DNA of 64,000 nucleotides from Oceaniglobus indicus (GTDB lineage Bacteria > Pseudomonadota > Alphaproteobacteria > Rhodobacterales > Rhodobacteraceae), in contig NZ_NMZM01000002.1 of the NCBI RefSeq assembly GCF_002751875.1, positions 1 through 64,000 on the forward strand, written 5' to 3'. Below, piece by piece: positions 33,235 to 41,515 of the stretch (within the stretch, counting starts at the first letter, position 1; each line of letters starts with the position of its first letter). Made by a program: the position numbers and the translations under genes. The notes beneath the pieces are model-generated. The model saw nothing but the letters and a program-made list of their open reading frames with translations. It made no database searches and was not told the origin of the DNA.

Positions 33235-34569
33235 TTATTCCTTGGGGCCGAGCGCCGACAACCCCTTGAGGATGTCGATGGCATAGGCCAACTGGTAGTC
33301 CTCGTCGCGCAGCTTGGCCGCCTGTCGTGCCTTTTCCTGTTCTTCCAGGATGATCTTGCGCTCGTCCTCGGAGACCGAATCGTTCGTGATGGCGCCCCGC
33401 AGATCCGCTTCCGAGCGGGACGGGCGCAGGACCGATTCCTCTTCTTCCGCCTCGGGGCGGCGCGAAGGCTGGGCAACCACGATGTCGGGCGACACGCCCA
33501 GGCTCTGGATGGAACGGCCCGACGGGGTGTAGTAGCGCGCAGTGGTCAGCCGCATGGCGCCGTCGCCCTTCAGCGGCATGACCGTCTGCACCGATCCCTT
33601 GCCGAAGCTTTTCGTGCCGATGACGATGGCGCGGCGGTGGTCCTGCAACGCACCGGCAACGATTTCCGACGCCGAGGCCGACCCGCCGTTGATCAGCACG
33701 ACCAGCGGCTTGCCCATGGCCAGATCGCCCGCGGTCGCATTATAACGGTCGCTGTCGGCCGGATCGCGGCCCCTGGTCGATACGATTTCGCCGGATTCCA
33801 GGAACGCGTCGGACACCCGGATCGCCTGGGTCAGCAGACCGCCGGGGTTGTTGCGCAGATCGATGACGAAGCCGTTGACGTTGTCGATGCCGCCGGCCTC
33901 TTCGACCTGCTCGGCCAGCCCTTCCTTGAGGTTCGGGAAGGTCTGATCGTTGAACGTGGTGATCCGAAGCACGACCGAATCGCCTTCGCGCCGCGGGCGC
34001 ACCGCCGTCAGCTTGATCGTGTCGCGGATGATCGAGATTTCCAGAGGCTCCTCGCGGCCTTCGCGCACCACGGTGATCAGGATCTCGCTGCCCACCGGGC
34101 CGCGCATCAGGTCAACCGCCTTGTCCAGCGTCAGGCCCAGCACAGATTCGCCATCGACGTGGGTGATGAAATCGCCGGCCTCGACGCCGGCCTCGTCCGC
34201 CGGGGTGCCATCCATCGGCGCCACGACCTTGACGAAGCCTTCTTCCTGCGTGACCTCGATCCCCAGGCCGCCGAATTCGCCCCGGGTCTGCACCTGCATG
34301 GCGGCCGCGTCCTCGGGCGACAGATAGGACGAATGCGGATCCAGCGATGTCAGCATGCCGTCGATGGCGCTTTCGATCAGATCCTTCGGTTCGACCTCTT
34401 CGACGTATTGCGCGCGGATCCGTTCGAAAATGTCACCGAACAGGTCAAGTTGTTCATAGACGCCCGAATTCTTCGCGCTTTCCTGCGCCAGGAGCGGCCC
34501 CGCCACCTGGGTGGTCAGAAGGACGCCCGCCAGTGTTCCGCCAAGGGCGGCAACTGCGAATTTTCTCAT
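33235..34569 (-). CDS. ctpA: C-terminal processing peptidase (S41 family)
   Basis: CtpA is a periplasmic serine protease that trims or degrades envelope proteins. The 444-aa protein has a signal peptide ([18 protein letters not shown]...AQE), a PDZ domain ([13 protein letters not shown]...[12 protein letters not shown]) and the S41 core with [15 protein letters not shown] (catalytic Ser) and [11 protein letters not shown] (catalytic Lys). The ATG at 34569 fits the signal peptide. The frame start 7 codons upstream would overlap the envC stop. An envC-type gene lies directly upstream, a pairing often conserved for peptidoglycan remodelling. Confidence 0.93.
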   Translation of the reverse strand: MRKFAVAALGGTLAGVLLTTQVAGPLLAQESAKNSGVYEQLDLFGDIFERIRAQYVEEVEPKDLIESAIDGMLTSLDPHSSYLSPEDAAAMQVQTRGEFGGLGIEVTQEEGFVKVVAPMDGTPADEAGVEAGDFITHVDGESVLGLTLDKAVDLMRGPVGSEILITVVREGREEPLEISIIRDTIKLTAVRPRREGDSVVLRITTFNDQTFPNLKEGLAEQVEEAGGIDNVNGFVIDLRNNPGGLLTQAIRVSDAFLESGEIVSTRGRDPADSDRYNATAGDLAMGKPLVVLINGGSASASEIVAGALQDHRRAIVIGTKSFGKGSVQTVMPLKGDGAMRLTTARYYTPSGRSIQSLGVSPDIVVAQPSRRPEAEEEESVLRPSRSEADLRGAITNDSVSEDERKIILEEQEKARQAAKLRDEDYQLAYAIDILKGLSALGPKE

Positions 34570-34576
34570 GTCTCGA

Positions 34577-35734
34577 TCATTCCTCATCAATTCTGAACCA
34601 CGGCGCGGGGTCCACCGGACCTTGCCCTTCTCTCAGTTCCAAATAAAGCGTCTCGCGCGGATCTTGGCCATCCCCGCCCGCGCCTTGCGTCATGAACCCT
34701 TCCAGGCCGTCCGCGCCCCCGCCCATCAGGCCAACGGGCGTGTCGGCGGGGATGACCTGTCCGGTTTCTCCGTAAACCGTCGCAAGCCCCGCGAGAACCA
34801 ACAGATAGCCTGCGGCGGGTTCAAGGATCATCACGTTTTCGTAGTCGGCCAAAGGTCCGCGATACCGGATCGTCGCGGGCCAGGGCGTCGTGACCAGGGC
34901 CCCCGGCGCCGTCGCCAACAGCAGACCCGGCCGCGCCACCCCCGCCGCATCCGCGGCCTTGAACCCCGCCACGACCGTACCGCGCACCGGCAGCATCAGA
35001 TCGCCCTTGGCAAAGGCGAAATCGGGCGCGACCAGGCCATCGTCCGTTGGCAGCGCCTCAAGCTCGGCGGCGAAGCCTTCAAGCGATTGCGCGCTTTCGG
35101 CCAGGCGCGCCATCTGTTCGGCGTTGTCGGTCAGGCGTTGCGGCAGATCGGTGCGATCCGAAATCGCAAGGCTGAGCGTGGTGCGGGCCTTCTGGATCCC
35201 GGCCAGCGCTTCCCCCAGGGTTTCGGCGGCCCGTGCCTCCAGCGCGCGCAGGCTGGCGATTTCGGCAAGATCGCGGCGCAGGCTGTCGACCTGGCCCAAC
35301 AGCGCCGGTGTGACATCCGACAGGATCATCCCCGAACGCGCGGTCCCCAGCGCGCCATCGGGATGCAGAAGCAACAGCGCCTCGGGAGACCCCTGCATCG
35401 TCTGCAACGCCCCTATCAGGCCGGCCAGTCGGCGGTTTTCGGTCTCGAAAACGGCGCGGATCTCGGCCTCGCGCTGGTTGGCCTGGCGCACGCCTTCGCG
35501 CAGGGCGGACAACCCCCGTTCATAGGCGCGGATCGTATCTGTCAGCGCGGCAATGCGGTCGCGCGACCCTTCGGCCGCGGCCAATGCGGCACCTGCCTGT
35601 TCCAGTTGCGCAACGGCGCGGCGGGCGATCTGACCGGGATCGGCCTGGGCCTGAACCCCGTCCGCACTTGCACCCAGCATCGCCGCACACAGCCACGCGC
35701 CAAGCGCCCGTCGGAAGGCGCGCGCGCCGATCAT
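34577..35734 (-). CDS. envC: Murein hydrolase activator, EnvC family (coiled coil plus degenerate M23 domain)
   Basis: The 385-aa product starts MIGARAFRRALGAWLCAAMLG...QA, a signal peptide, followed by a long coiled coil rich in A, L, E and R (about residues 35-240) and a LytM/M23-like domain near the C-terminus (GTVVAGFKAADAAG, then VYGETGQVIPADTPVGLMG). The active-site histidines of true M23 peptidases are not evident, as in EnvC, which activates amidases at the septum. It overlaps gpmI by ATGA at its start (35731-35734) and ends 7 bp before ctpA. Confidence 0.85.
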   Translation of the reverse strand: MIGARAFRRALGAWLCAAMLGASADGVQAQADPGQIARRAVAQLEQAGAALAAAEGSRDRIAALTDTIRAYERGLSALREGVRQANQREAEIRAVFETENRRLAGLIGALQTMQGSPEALLLLHPDGALGTARSGMILSDVTPALLGQVDSLRRDLAEIASLRALEARAAETLGEALAGIQKARTTLSLAISDRTDLPQRLTDNAEQMARLAESAQSLEGFAAELEALPTDDGLVAPDFAFAKGDLMLPVRGTVVAGFKAADAAGVARPGLLLATAPGALVTTPWPATIRYRGPLADYENVMILEPAAGYLLVLAGLATVYGETGQVIPADTPVGLMGGGADGLEGFMTQGAGGDGQDPRETLYLELREGQGPVDPAPWFRIDEE

Positions 35735-37248
35735 CCCGCGATCAGGCTTTCGCCGGTCATTTCCTCGGGCTGCTCCAGCCCCATCAACGCCAGCAGGGTC
35801 GGCGCCAGATCGGCCAGGCGCCCGTCCTTCAGGGTTGCGCCCTCGGGTCCGCCGACCAGGATCACGGGCACCAGGTTTGTGGTGTGGCTGGTGTGCGGGC
35901 CGCCGGTTTCGGGATCGACCATGGTTTCGCAGTTGCCGTGATCGGCCGCGATGATCATGGCACCGCCGGCCTTTTCCAGCGCATCGAGCACCCGCGCCAG
36001 CCCCTTGTCGACCGCCGCGCAGGCCGCTTTCGCCGCTTCCAGGTCGCCGGAATGGCCGACCATGTCGGGGTTGGCAAAGTTGCACACGATCAGGTCATAG
36101 GGCTTTTCGATCGCCTCGACGAAGCGATCCGTCACCTCGGCTGCCGACATTTCCGGTTGCAGATCATAGGTCGCGACCTTGGGCGACTTCGGCATGGCCC
36201 GATCTTCGCCGTCATAGGGCTGCTCGCGCCCGCCGTTCAGGAAGAACGTCACGTGGGGGTATTTCTCGGTTTCGGCCAGACGGAACTGTGTCCGACCCTG
36301 TTTCGACACCCATTCGCCCAGGGTGTTCACCAGCTTCCGCTTGGGAAAGACCGCCTGCATATAGTCATTGTGGCGATCCGAATACTCGACCATGCCCAGC
36401 ATGGCGGCGAACTGCGGCTGGTCCGCGTCGAAGCCGTCGAACGCGGGATCGCCCATCGCGGCCAGAAGCTCGCGCGCGCGGTCGGCCCGGAAGTTGAGGC
36501 AGAAGAACCCGTCGCCTTTCCGCACGCCGGGATATTCGCCGATCACCGTGGCGGGAATGAACTCATCCGTCTTGCCCGCGTCGGCCGCGGCCTTGATCGC
36601 CGCCTGTGGATCGTCCGCCATGGCACCGCGGGCGTGGACGATGGCATCGAATGCGGTTTGCACCCGGTCCCAGCGGTTGTCGCGATCCATGGCGAAATAC
36701 CGCCCGATCACCGTGGCGATCCGCGCTCCGTCGGGCAGCCCGGACTGGAGCGTATCGACGAAACCGGGCGCCGAATTGGGCGCCACATCGCGCCCGTCGG
36801 TGATTGCGTGGATGGCCACGGGCACACCCCGCGCGGCAATCGCGCGGGCCGTCACGATCAGATGCGCGACATGACCGTGGACGCCACCGTCCGACGCCAC
36901 CCCCATCAGGTGCGCCGTGCCGCCGGATGCCTTCAGCGTCTCGATGAAATCGTTCAGCGCCGGCTTGTCGAAATAGCTTTCGTCCTCGATCGCCAGATCA
37001 ATCTGGCCCAGGTCCATCGCCACGACGCGGCCCGCCCCGATGTTCGTATGACCCACCTCGGAATTGCCCATCTGCCCCTTCGGCAGGCCCACATCGGGCC
37101 CATGGGTCGTCAGCCGTGCGTTGGGACAGGTGGCCATGATCCGGTCGAACGCCGGAGTATCGGCCAGGACGGGCGCGTTGGCGGATGTGTCGGGGTTGAT
37201 GCCCCATCCATCCAGGATGCAGAGAACGACGGGTCTGGGAACGGTCAT
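35731..37248 (-). CDS. gpmI: 2,3-bisphosphoglycerate-independent phosphoglycerate mutase
   Basis: GpmI interconverts 3- and 2-phosphoglycerate in glycolysis and gluconeogenesis. The 505-aa protein begins RPVVLCILDGWG, has the metal-bound serine motif GNSEVGHTNIGAGR, and the metal-binding NFANPDMVGHSG and IIAADHGNCE segments. It heads an operon gpmI-envC-ctpA. The stop overlaps the envC start by four bases. Confidence 0.95.
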   Translation of the reverse strand: MTVPRPVVLCILDGWGINPDTSANAPVLADTPAFDRIMATCPNARLTTHGPDVGLPKGQMGNSEVGHTNIGAGRVVAMDLGQIDLAIEDESYFDKPALNDFIETLKASGGTAHLMGVASDGGVHGHVAHLIVTARAIAARGVPVAIHAITDGRDVAPNSAPGFVDTLQSGLPDGARIATVIGRYFAMDRDNRWDRVQTAFDAIVHARGAMADDPQAAIKAAADAGKTDEFIPATVIGEYPGVRKGDGFFCLNFRADRARELLAAMGDPAFDGFDADQPQFAAMLGMVEYSDRHNDYMQAVFPKRKLVNTLGEWVSKQGRTQFRLAETEKYPHVTFFLNGGREQPYDGEDRAMPKSPKVATYDLQPEMSAAEVTDRFVEAIEKPYDLIVCNFANPDMVGHSGDLEAAKAACAAVDKGLARVLDALEKAGGAMIIAADHGNCETMVDPETGGPHTSHTTNLVPVILVGGPEGATLKDGRLADLAPTLLALMGLEQPEEMTGESLIAG

Positions 37249-37356
37249 GATGGCTCACCTCTCGCTATGGGACGCGATGTAGCGTGAATCGAAAAGCGTT
37301 TCGACCGCCGAATGTGCCGTCACGGGCGATTGGCCGACAAAATATCCACGGCCGCG

Positions 37357-37827
37357 TCATGCGCGGTGATAGGGCGCACCGGCAAGAATCGAGGTGGCCC
37401 GGTATAATTGTTCGCTCAGCATCACCCGGACCAGCATGTGCGGCCACACCATCGCACCGAACGACAGCCTGAAATCGGCCGCGTCCCGCAGATCCGCATC
37501 AAGACCGTCGGCGCCGCCGATCACGAAAGCGACGTCCTGACGCCCCTGGTCGCGCCACGATGCAAGGTGATCGGCAAATTGCGGAGACGACAGGGTGCGG
37601 CCACGTTCGTCCATCGCACAGACCAGTGCGCCGGCCGGGATCGCACGACGCAACAGCGCGGCTTCGCCCGCCTTGCCGGCGCCCTTCTTGTCCTCGACCT
37701 CGGACAGGGTGCCAAAGCTCAGCGACAGGGCGCGGCCGGATTTGTCGAGCCGGGCGAGATAATCGTCACAGAGTGCTTTTTCGGGGCCGGCCCGCAACCG
37801 GCCCACCGCGGCAATATGGAGACGCAT
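37357..37827 (-). CDS. rlmH: 23S rRNA (pseudouridine1915-N3)-methyltransferase
   Basis: RlmH is a SPOUT-class enzyme that methylates pseudouridine 1915 in helix 69. The 156-aa length is standard. Motifs are MRLHIAAVGRLRAGPE at the start, FVIGGADGLDADLRDAA and the knot/C-terminal MVWPHMLVRVMLSEQLYRA with the final PYHRA. It follows rsfS by 19 bp on the same strand, the usual pair for ribosome maturation. Confidence 0.95.
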   Translation of the reverse strand: MRLHIAAVGRLRAGPEKALCDDYLARLDKSGRALSLSFGTLSEVEDKKGAGKAGEAALLRRAIPAGALVCAMDERGRTLSSPQFADHLASWRDQGRQDVAFVIGGADGLDADLRDAADFRLSFGAMVWPHMLVRVMLSEQLYRATSILAGAPYHRA

Positions 37828-37846
37828 TCAATACGTCTCCGCCCGT

Positions 37847-38212
37847 TCAGGCCTGCGACGCGTCATCACCCGAAGGCAGCCACATCTTTTCGAGCTGGTA
37901 GAATTCACGCACTTCGGGACGAAACACGTGAACGATCACGTCGCCGGTGTCGATCAGCACCCAATCGCCGGTTTCCTTGCCCTCGACCTTCGAGGCGCGA
38001 CCGTGATCCTGCTTCAGCCGATCGACAAGGTTCTGGGCAATCGACATGACCTGACGGGATGAACGGCCCGAACAGATGACCATGTAATCGCCCATCTCGG
38101 ACTTGCCGCGCAGGTTGATCTTGACCACGTCCTCGGCCTTGTCTTCATCCAGCGATGCAAGAATGTGAGCCAGCAATTCATCGCTGGACAGGGGGGAATG
38201 CGCATCGGTCAT
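37847..38212 (-). CDS. rsfS: Ribosomal silencing factor RsfS
   Basis: RsfS binds L14 and blocks joining of ribosomal subunits when nutrients are low. The 121-aa product has the family core LDEDKAEDVVKINL, DYMVICSGRSSRQVMSIA and DWVLIDTGDVIVHVFRPEVREFYQLEKMW. The start at 38212 is chosen by family length, and in-frame upstream ATGs (for example 38305) would add an unrelated stretch. It is divergent from the small membrane gene at 38439 and upstream of rlmH. Confidence 0.92.
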   Translation of the reverse strand: MTDAHSPLSSDELLAHILASLDEDKAEDVVKINLRGKSEMGDYMVICSGRSSRQVMSIAQNLVDRLKQDHGRASKVEGKETGDWVLIDTGDVIVHVFRPEVREFYQLEKMWLPSGDDASQA

Positions 38213-38381
38213 GACCGGCGCCCGCGCGACCGTGGAACCGGTCGCATCTTGTGACAGAGACAGGACATCGTCCTCCTTCGTAACACGCCGTGAAGCCCCG
38301 GCGCCGGGCATTTCCGAGATATAGCAATCGCCAGCCGCTTTCTCAATGGATCGCCGTGATTGCATCGTATCGGCGGCGGCC

Positions 38382-38407
38382 GGAACCCGCAACCGGCGCA
38401 AAGCGTT
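38382..38407 (+). promoter_or_regulatory. EcfG-type general stress promoter
   Basis: GGAAC at 38382-38386 and CGTT at 38404-38407 are 17 nt apart, matching the known alphaproteobacterial EcfG consensus. It points at the small membrane protein gene at 38439, giving a short leader. The ecfG gene itself is 4 kb to the right. Confidence 0.6.
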
Positions 38408-38438
38408 GCGAAAGTGCAACCTGAACGGAGAGAATACA

Positions 38439-38624
38439 ATGTCGGGACTTGGCGGGCTGGGCGGACTTATCGTCCTTGTGCTTGATATATGGGCGCTTAT
38501 TTCGATCTTCAATTCAAACGCGACGACAGGTCAGAAGGCGCTGTGGATCATCCTGGTCCTGGTCTTGCCCGTCATCGGGTTCATCATCTGGTTCTTCGCC
38601 GGACCGCGCGGCCAATCCGTCTAG
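38439..38624 (+). CDS. Small membrane protein, PLDc_N-like
   Basis: This 61-aa protein has two membrane helices (LGGLIVLVLDIWALISIF and ALWIILVLVLPVIGFIIWFFAG) separated by a short NATTGQK linker, and ends GPRGQSV. This matches the phospholipase-D N-terminal transmembrane domain found alone in many small bacterial proteins, of unknown role. GGAGAG precedes the ATG at 38439. An EcfG-type promoter lies upstream, suggesting a stress-induced envelope protein. The YihY gene follows 40 bp on. Confidence 0.75.
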   Translation: MSGLGGLGGLIVLVLDIWALISIFNSNATTGQKALWIILVLVLPVIGFIIWFFAGPRGQSV

Positions 38625-38664
38625 CAAAGCGGCACTTCCGGCGTTTCCGTCAAGGAGCATGCGT

Positions 38665-39591
38665 GTGACGCCGGCCTGGAAAATCTGGTGGCGGGCTTCG
38701 GTCGCTGTCTTCAACGGAATGCACGAACTGAACCTTGGCCTGATTTCGGCCGGGGTGGCGTTTTACGGTATCCTGGCAATCTTTCCCGCGGTGGCCGCGG
38801 TGATCGCGATGTGGGGCGTGTTTGCGGACCCCGCGATCGTCGAAGGGCAATTGCAACTTCTCAGGAATTTCGTGCCCGCCGAAGCGTTCAAGATCCTCGA
38901 CACTCAGGTCAATCAGCTGATCCTGACCACCAGCAGCGCACTGGGCTGGACCACCGTGATTTCGACCGGTGCGGCCCTGTGGAGCGCGCGGGCCGGGGTC
39001 GCGGCGCTGATCCGCGGGCTGAACGCCATCTATCGCATATCCAACCGTCCAAGCGTCTGGCAGGCCATGGTGGCCATGATCGTCACGCTGGCGTTGATCG
39101 GTGTCGCGCTGGTGGCGCTGGCCTCGGTCATCGTCGTGCCGATCCTGCTGGTGTTTCTGCCACTTGGTCCGTTGACGCAACTGGCCTTGTCCGCCGCCCG
39201 CTGGGCCATCGTCGTCGCGGTGGTCATGGGGGGATTGGCGGTCATCTATCGCTTCGGGCCGAACCGGCGTGGCAGCCGGCCCAAATGGCTGACGCCCGGT
39301 GCATTGGTCGCTGTCGTGATCTGGGTGGCGGCGTCCTATGGGTTTTCGATCTACCTGTCGAATTTCGGACGATACAACGAGATTTACGGCGCCTTGGGAG
39401 CGGTCGTGATCCTGCTGTTGTGGCTTTATATCAGCGCCTATGTGATCCTTCTGGGAGGCTTCCTGAACGCCGAGCTTGAGCGCGCGCGCCGTGCCGCGAC
39501 ACCCGGCGAGGTCCCGCCCAGAACCACGCCGTTGCCCGATCCCTTATCGCCGGATTCGGAACAGGAGGCCCCGGGGCAACTGACTACATGA
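38665..39591 (+). CDS. YihY/virulence factor BrkB family membrane protein
   Basis: The 308-aa inner-membrane protein has about six helices and the family's hallmarks: LNLGLISAGVAFYGILAIFP near the N-terminus, IRGLNAIYR and a late NFGRYNEIYGALGAVVILLLWLYISAY. Function is unknown despite the former link to RNase BN. GTG at 38665 is preferred because AAGGAG is 7 nt before it. The ATG at 38659 is only 1 nt from that site. It may be co-transcribed with the small stress-type membrane gene before it. Its 3' end overlaps the Crp/Fnr gene tail by 8 bp. Confidence 0.85.
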   Translation: MTPAWKIWWRASVAVFNGMHELNLGLISAGVAFYGILAIFPAVAAVIAMWGVFADPAIVEGQLQLLRNFVPAEAFKILDTQVNQLILTTSSALGWTTVISTGAALWSARAGVAALIRGLNAIYRISNRPSVWQAMVAMIVTLALIGVALVALASVIVVPILLVFLPLGPLTQLALSAARWAIVVAVVMGGLAVIYRFGPNRRGSRPKWLTPGALVAVVIWVAASYGFSIYLSNFGRYNEIYGALGAVVILLLWLYISAYVILLGGFLNAELERARRAATPGEVPPRTTPLPDPLSPDSEQEAPGQLTT

Positions 39592-40333
39592 GCGGGCGAC
39601 GCTCTTCCTGTTCCAGATCGACCTGCGCGAGCTGCGCCAGTTTCTCGACATTCATCAGGCGCAATGTCCCATCGCTCCACGAGGCAAGCTGTCGGTCGCG
39701 CAATTTGGCCAGCGTCTTGTTCGTGTGAACCAGGGACAGGCCCAAGGCATCGGCAAGATCCTGCTGACGATACGGCATCGGCATCGACTGGCCTTGGGTC
39801 ATATTGAGGGCTTCGGCACGCCGGAAAATGCGCACCATGGCCCAGGCGATACGCTCGATCGCCGTCCGCTGACCGATCGACGCCAGCGCGTCGCCCAGAA
39901 AATGCTCTTCCGCGGCTGAGGACCATGTCATGTCAAAGGCGCGTTGCGGCTGGTTCTTGAATACGTTCCAGATGTCGCTGCGGGCGAAGACACAGAGCGT
40001 CATCTTCGTGCTCGCCTCGAACGAATGCTTCATTTCGCCCATGATTCCGGCCTGCAAACCGATGAAATCCCCGGGAAACGCGAAATTCACGACCTGCCGT
40101 CGCCCTTCCTCGAGCATCTTGTAGCGCAGGCCCATTCCCCTGAGCACCGTGAACAACTGCGGCGAATTGGATCCTTCCATCAGGATCTGGGTTCCCTTTT
40201 GAACCGTTAATTCGCCGGTCTTGAAGCGCTTCATGAACGCGACTTCGTCTTCCGTCAGCGGAACAAACAAATCCAGACCGCGCAACGGGCAGTTCGTGCA
40301 ATTGGTCGCCATTTCGGCCCTGTTCTGTGTCAT
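39584..40333 (-). CDS. Crp/Fnr family transcriptional regulator
   Basis: The 249-aa protein has an N-terminal CTNCPLRGLDLF segment, a cyclic-nucleotide-binding-type beta barrel (GTQILMEGSNSPQLFTVLRG, FPGDFIGLQAG) and a winged helix with YRQQDLADALGLSLVHTNKTLAKL. Only two closely spaced N-terminal cysteines and no full Fnr cysteine set are seen, so an oxygen-sensing cluster is doubtful. The effector is unknown. It is divergent from the receiver-like gene at 40402 and overlaps YihY at its 3' end by 8 bp. Confidence 0.87.
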   Translation of the reverse strand: MTQNRAEMATNCTNCPLRGLDLFVPLTEDEVAFMKRFKTGELTVQKGTQILMEGSNSPQLFTVLRGMGLRYKMLEEGRRQVVNFAFPGDFIGLQAGIMGEMKHSFEASTKMTLCVFARSDIWNVFKNQPQRAFDMTWSSAAEEHFLGDALASIGQRTAIERIAWAMVRIFRRAEALNMTQGQSMPMPYRQQDLADALGLSLVHTNKTLAKLRDRQLASWSDGTLRLMNVEKLAQLAQVDLEQEERRPLM

Positions 40334-40401
40334 AGTTTAATGCGCCGGCTCCGGTGTTCGTTCCATAAGGTGGAAATACCACTAAAAAGGCCATCCGTAT
40401 C

Positions 40402-40779
40402 ATGAAACCCTTCAATCCATGGACCGAGCGGCAAAAATCCATCCTCGTGCTTGAGCAGGACATCATCATCGCGCAGGATCTTGCGGAATGCCTGCGCGAA
40501 ATCGACCCGCTGGTTGACGTTGTTTCCGTCTTCACGTTCGACAAGCTGAGGGAGGCTCTGGGCACCGGCCAGATGTATCACCTTGCCATCGTGCCGCTGA
40601 AAATACGAAACGCCCCCAATAACGAACTGTTCTCGTTATTGAAGGCCAAGGTCGCAACCCTCGTGTTTCATGGCGACCGCGTTGGTCGCTGCGCAGACGA
40701 GGAAGACCTTCACGTTCTGGAAAAGCCTTTCTCGGTCGAAACGGTCCGCACGCTCTACGGCAACGTCACTTCCGCTTGA
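40402..40779 (+). CDS. Degenerate response-regulator receiver protein
   Basis: The 125-aa product is a stand-alone receiver-like domain: SILVLEQDIIIAQDLAECL corresponds to the first strand and acidic pocket, and VLEKPFSVETVRTLY to the conserved lysine and last helix. The phosphoacceptor aspartate after the third strand is missing (LAIVPLKIRNAP). It may bind partners without phosphorylation. It lies next to the PhyR stress locus, which uses receiver proteins, so a regulatory link is possible but unproven. It overlaps the holin-like gene tail by 14 bp. Confidence 0.7.
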   Translation: MKPFNPWTERQKSILVLEQDIIIAQDLAECLREIDPLVDVVSVFTFDKLREALGTGQMYHLAIVPLKIRNAPNNELFSLLKAKVATLVFHGDRVGRCADEEDLHVLEKPFSVETVRTLYGNVTSA

Positions 40780-41110
40780 TCTTGCCCCCTGCCGCAAGGC
40801 CGCTGAGGAAGGCGTTTACAAGTGCCACGGTATCGACCGCGGCGGGGGGTGGTGGTGGAGGTGGTGCGACGTGGCGCACGGGGTTTCGCAGCCCAAGCGC
40901 CAGAACGATCAGCCCGATCCCGATGAACACCAGCCCCAGGATCAGCGCAGCCAGCCCCGAGCCGAGCTGCTGCGCGAGGAAAATCCATGCGGCAATGGTC
41001 AGGAACACGCTTCCGACCAGAATCAGAAGGCCGGCGGCAGAGCCGAAAACGGCCCGCCGCACAGCCAGCGCTATCGCCCGCCGCAGCGGGTAGATGAGGG
41101 GGGCGATCAT
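40766..41110 (-). CDS. Small membrane protein, phage-holin-X/YqjE-like
   Basis: The 114-aa protein has two hydrophobic helices (AAGLLILVGSVFLTIAAWIFLA and LAALILGLVFIGIGLIVLALGL) followed by a run of seven prolines and a basic end GGKIKRK. The arrangement with a DUF883 gene immediately upstream recalls the enteric yqjD-yqjE pair, which are stress-induced membrane proteins. It begins 3 bp after the DUF883 stop. Tail-to-tail overlap of 14 bp with the receiver-like gene. Confidence 0.75.
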   Translation of the reverse strand: MIAPLIYPLRRAIALAVRRAVFGSAAGLLILVGSVFLTIAAWIFLAQQLGSGLAALILGLVFIGIGLIVLALGLRNPVRHVAPPPPPPPAAVDTVALVNAFLSGLAAGGKIKRK

Positions 41111-41113
41111 CGA

Positions 41114-41422
41114 TCAGCGACGTGAGCCGAGGAAGCCGACCAGAAACCCGAAACCGGCCGCGATCCCGATGGCCGCTGCGGGGTTCGTGCGGACATAGTT
41201 TTCGGCATCGCGATACTTGTCTTCCGCCTGAAGTTGAACGGCGGCCAAATGATCCTGCCCCGCTGCGCGTGCGGCGCGGGCCTGTTCGCGGACCGAACGC
41301 GACACTTCCTCGCCCTTGGCGCGACCGAGGTCGCCGATGGACTGGGTCAACGTGGCGATGTCGGTCTTCAACTGGTCGACCTGCTTGGCGAGATCTTCGG
41401 TGGTGATATCCTTGGTGGCCAT
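41114..41422 (-). CDS. DUF883 (ElaB/YqjD) family protein
   Basis: The 102-aa product has a charged coiled-coil body (TTEDLAKQVDQLKTDIATLTQSIGD) and a C-terminal membrane anchor GIAAGFGFLVGFLGSRR. ElaB/YqjD proteins bind ribosomes and attach them to the inner membrane in stationary phase in E. coli. The start at 41422 has AGGAGAG at a proper distance. A GGAAC-N16-CGTT promoter for EcfG lies upstream, fitting stress induction. Likely an operon with the holin-like gene. Confidence 0.87.
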   Translation of the reverse strand: MATKDITTEDLAKQVDQLKTDIATLTQSIGDLGRAKGEEVSRSVREQARAARAAGQDHLAAVQLQAEDKYRDAENYVRTNPAAAIGIAAGFGFLVGFLGSRR

Positions 41423-41458
41423 TTGGCTCTCCTGAAAAAAAGTGGCGCCTAACGGCTC

Positions 41459-41483
41459 AACGCCGGATCGCGCGACATGTTCC
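41459..41483 (-). promoter_or_regulatory. EcfG-type promoter of the DUF883 operon
   Basis: On the minus strand GGAAC (41479-41483) and CGTT (41459-41462) are 16 nt apart. The leader to the ATG at 41422 would be about 30 nt. It lies in the 93-bp space after phyR. Confidence 0.6.
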
Positions 41484-41515
41484 GCGCGATCCGGCACTGG
41501 CCTTGCACCGTTGCG

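Noticed and set aside
40339-40364. GGAAC-N17-CATT upstream of the Crp/Fnr gene on the minus strand
   Set aside because: The -10 element deviates from CGTT and transcription would start at the ATG, so an EcfG promoter is not convincing.
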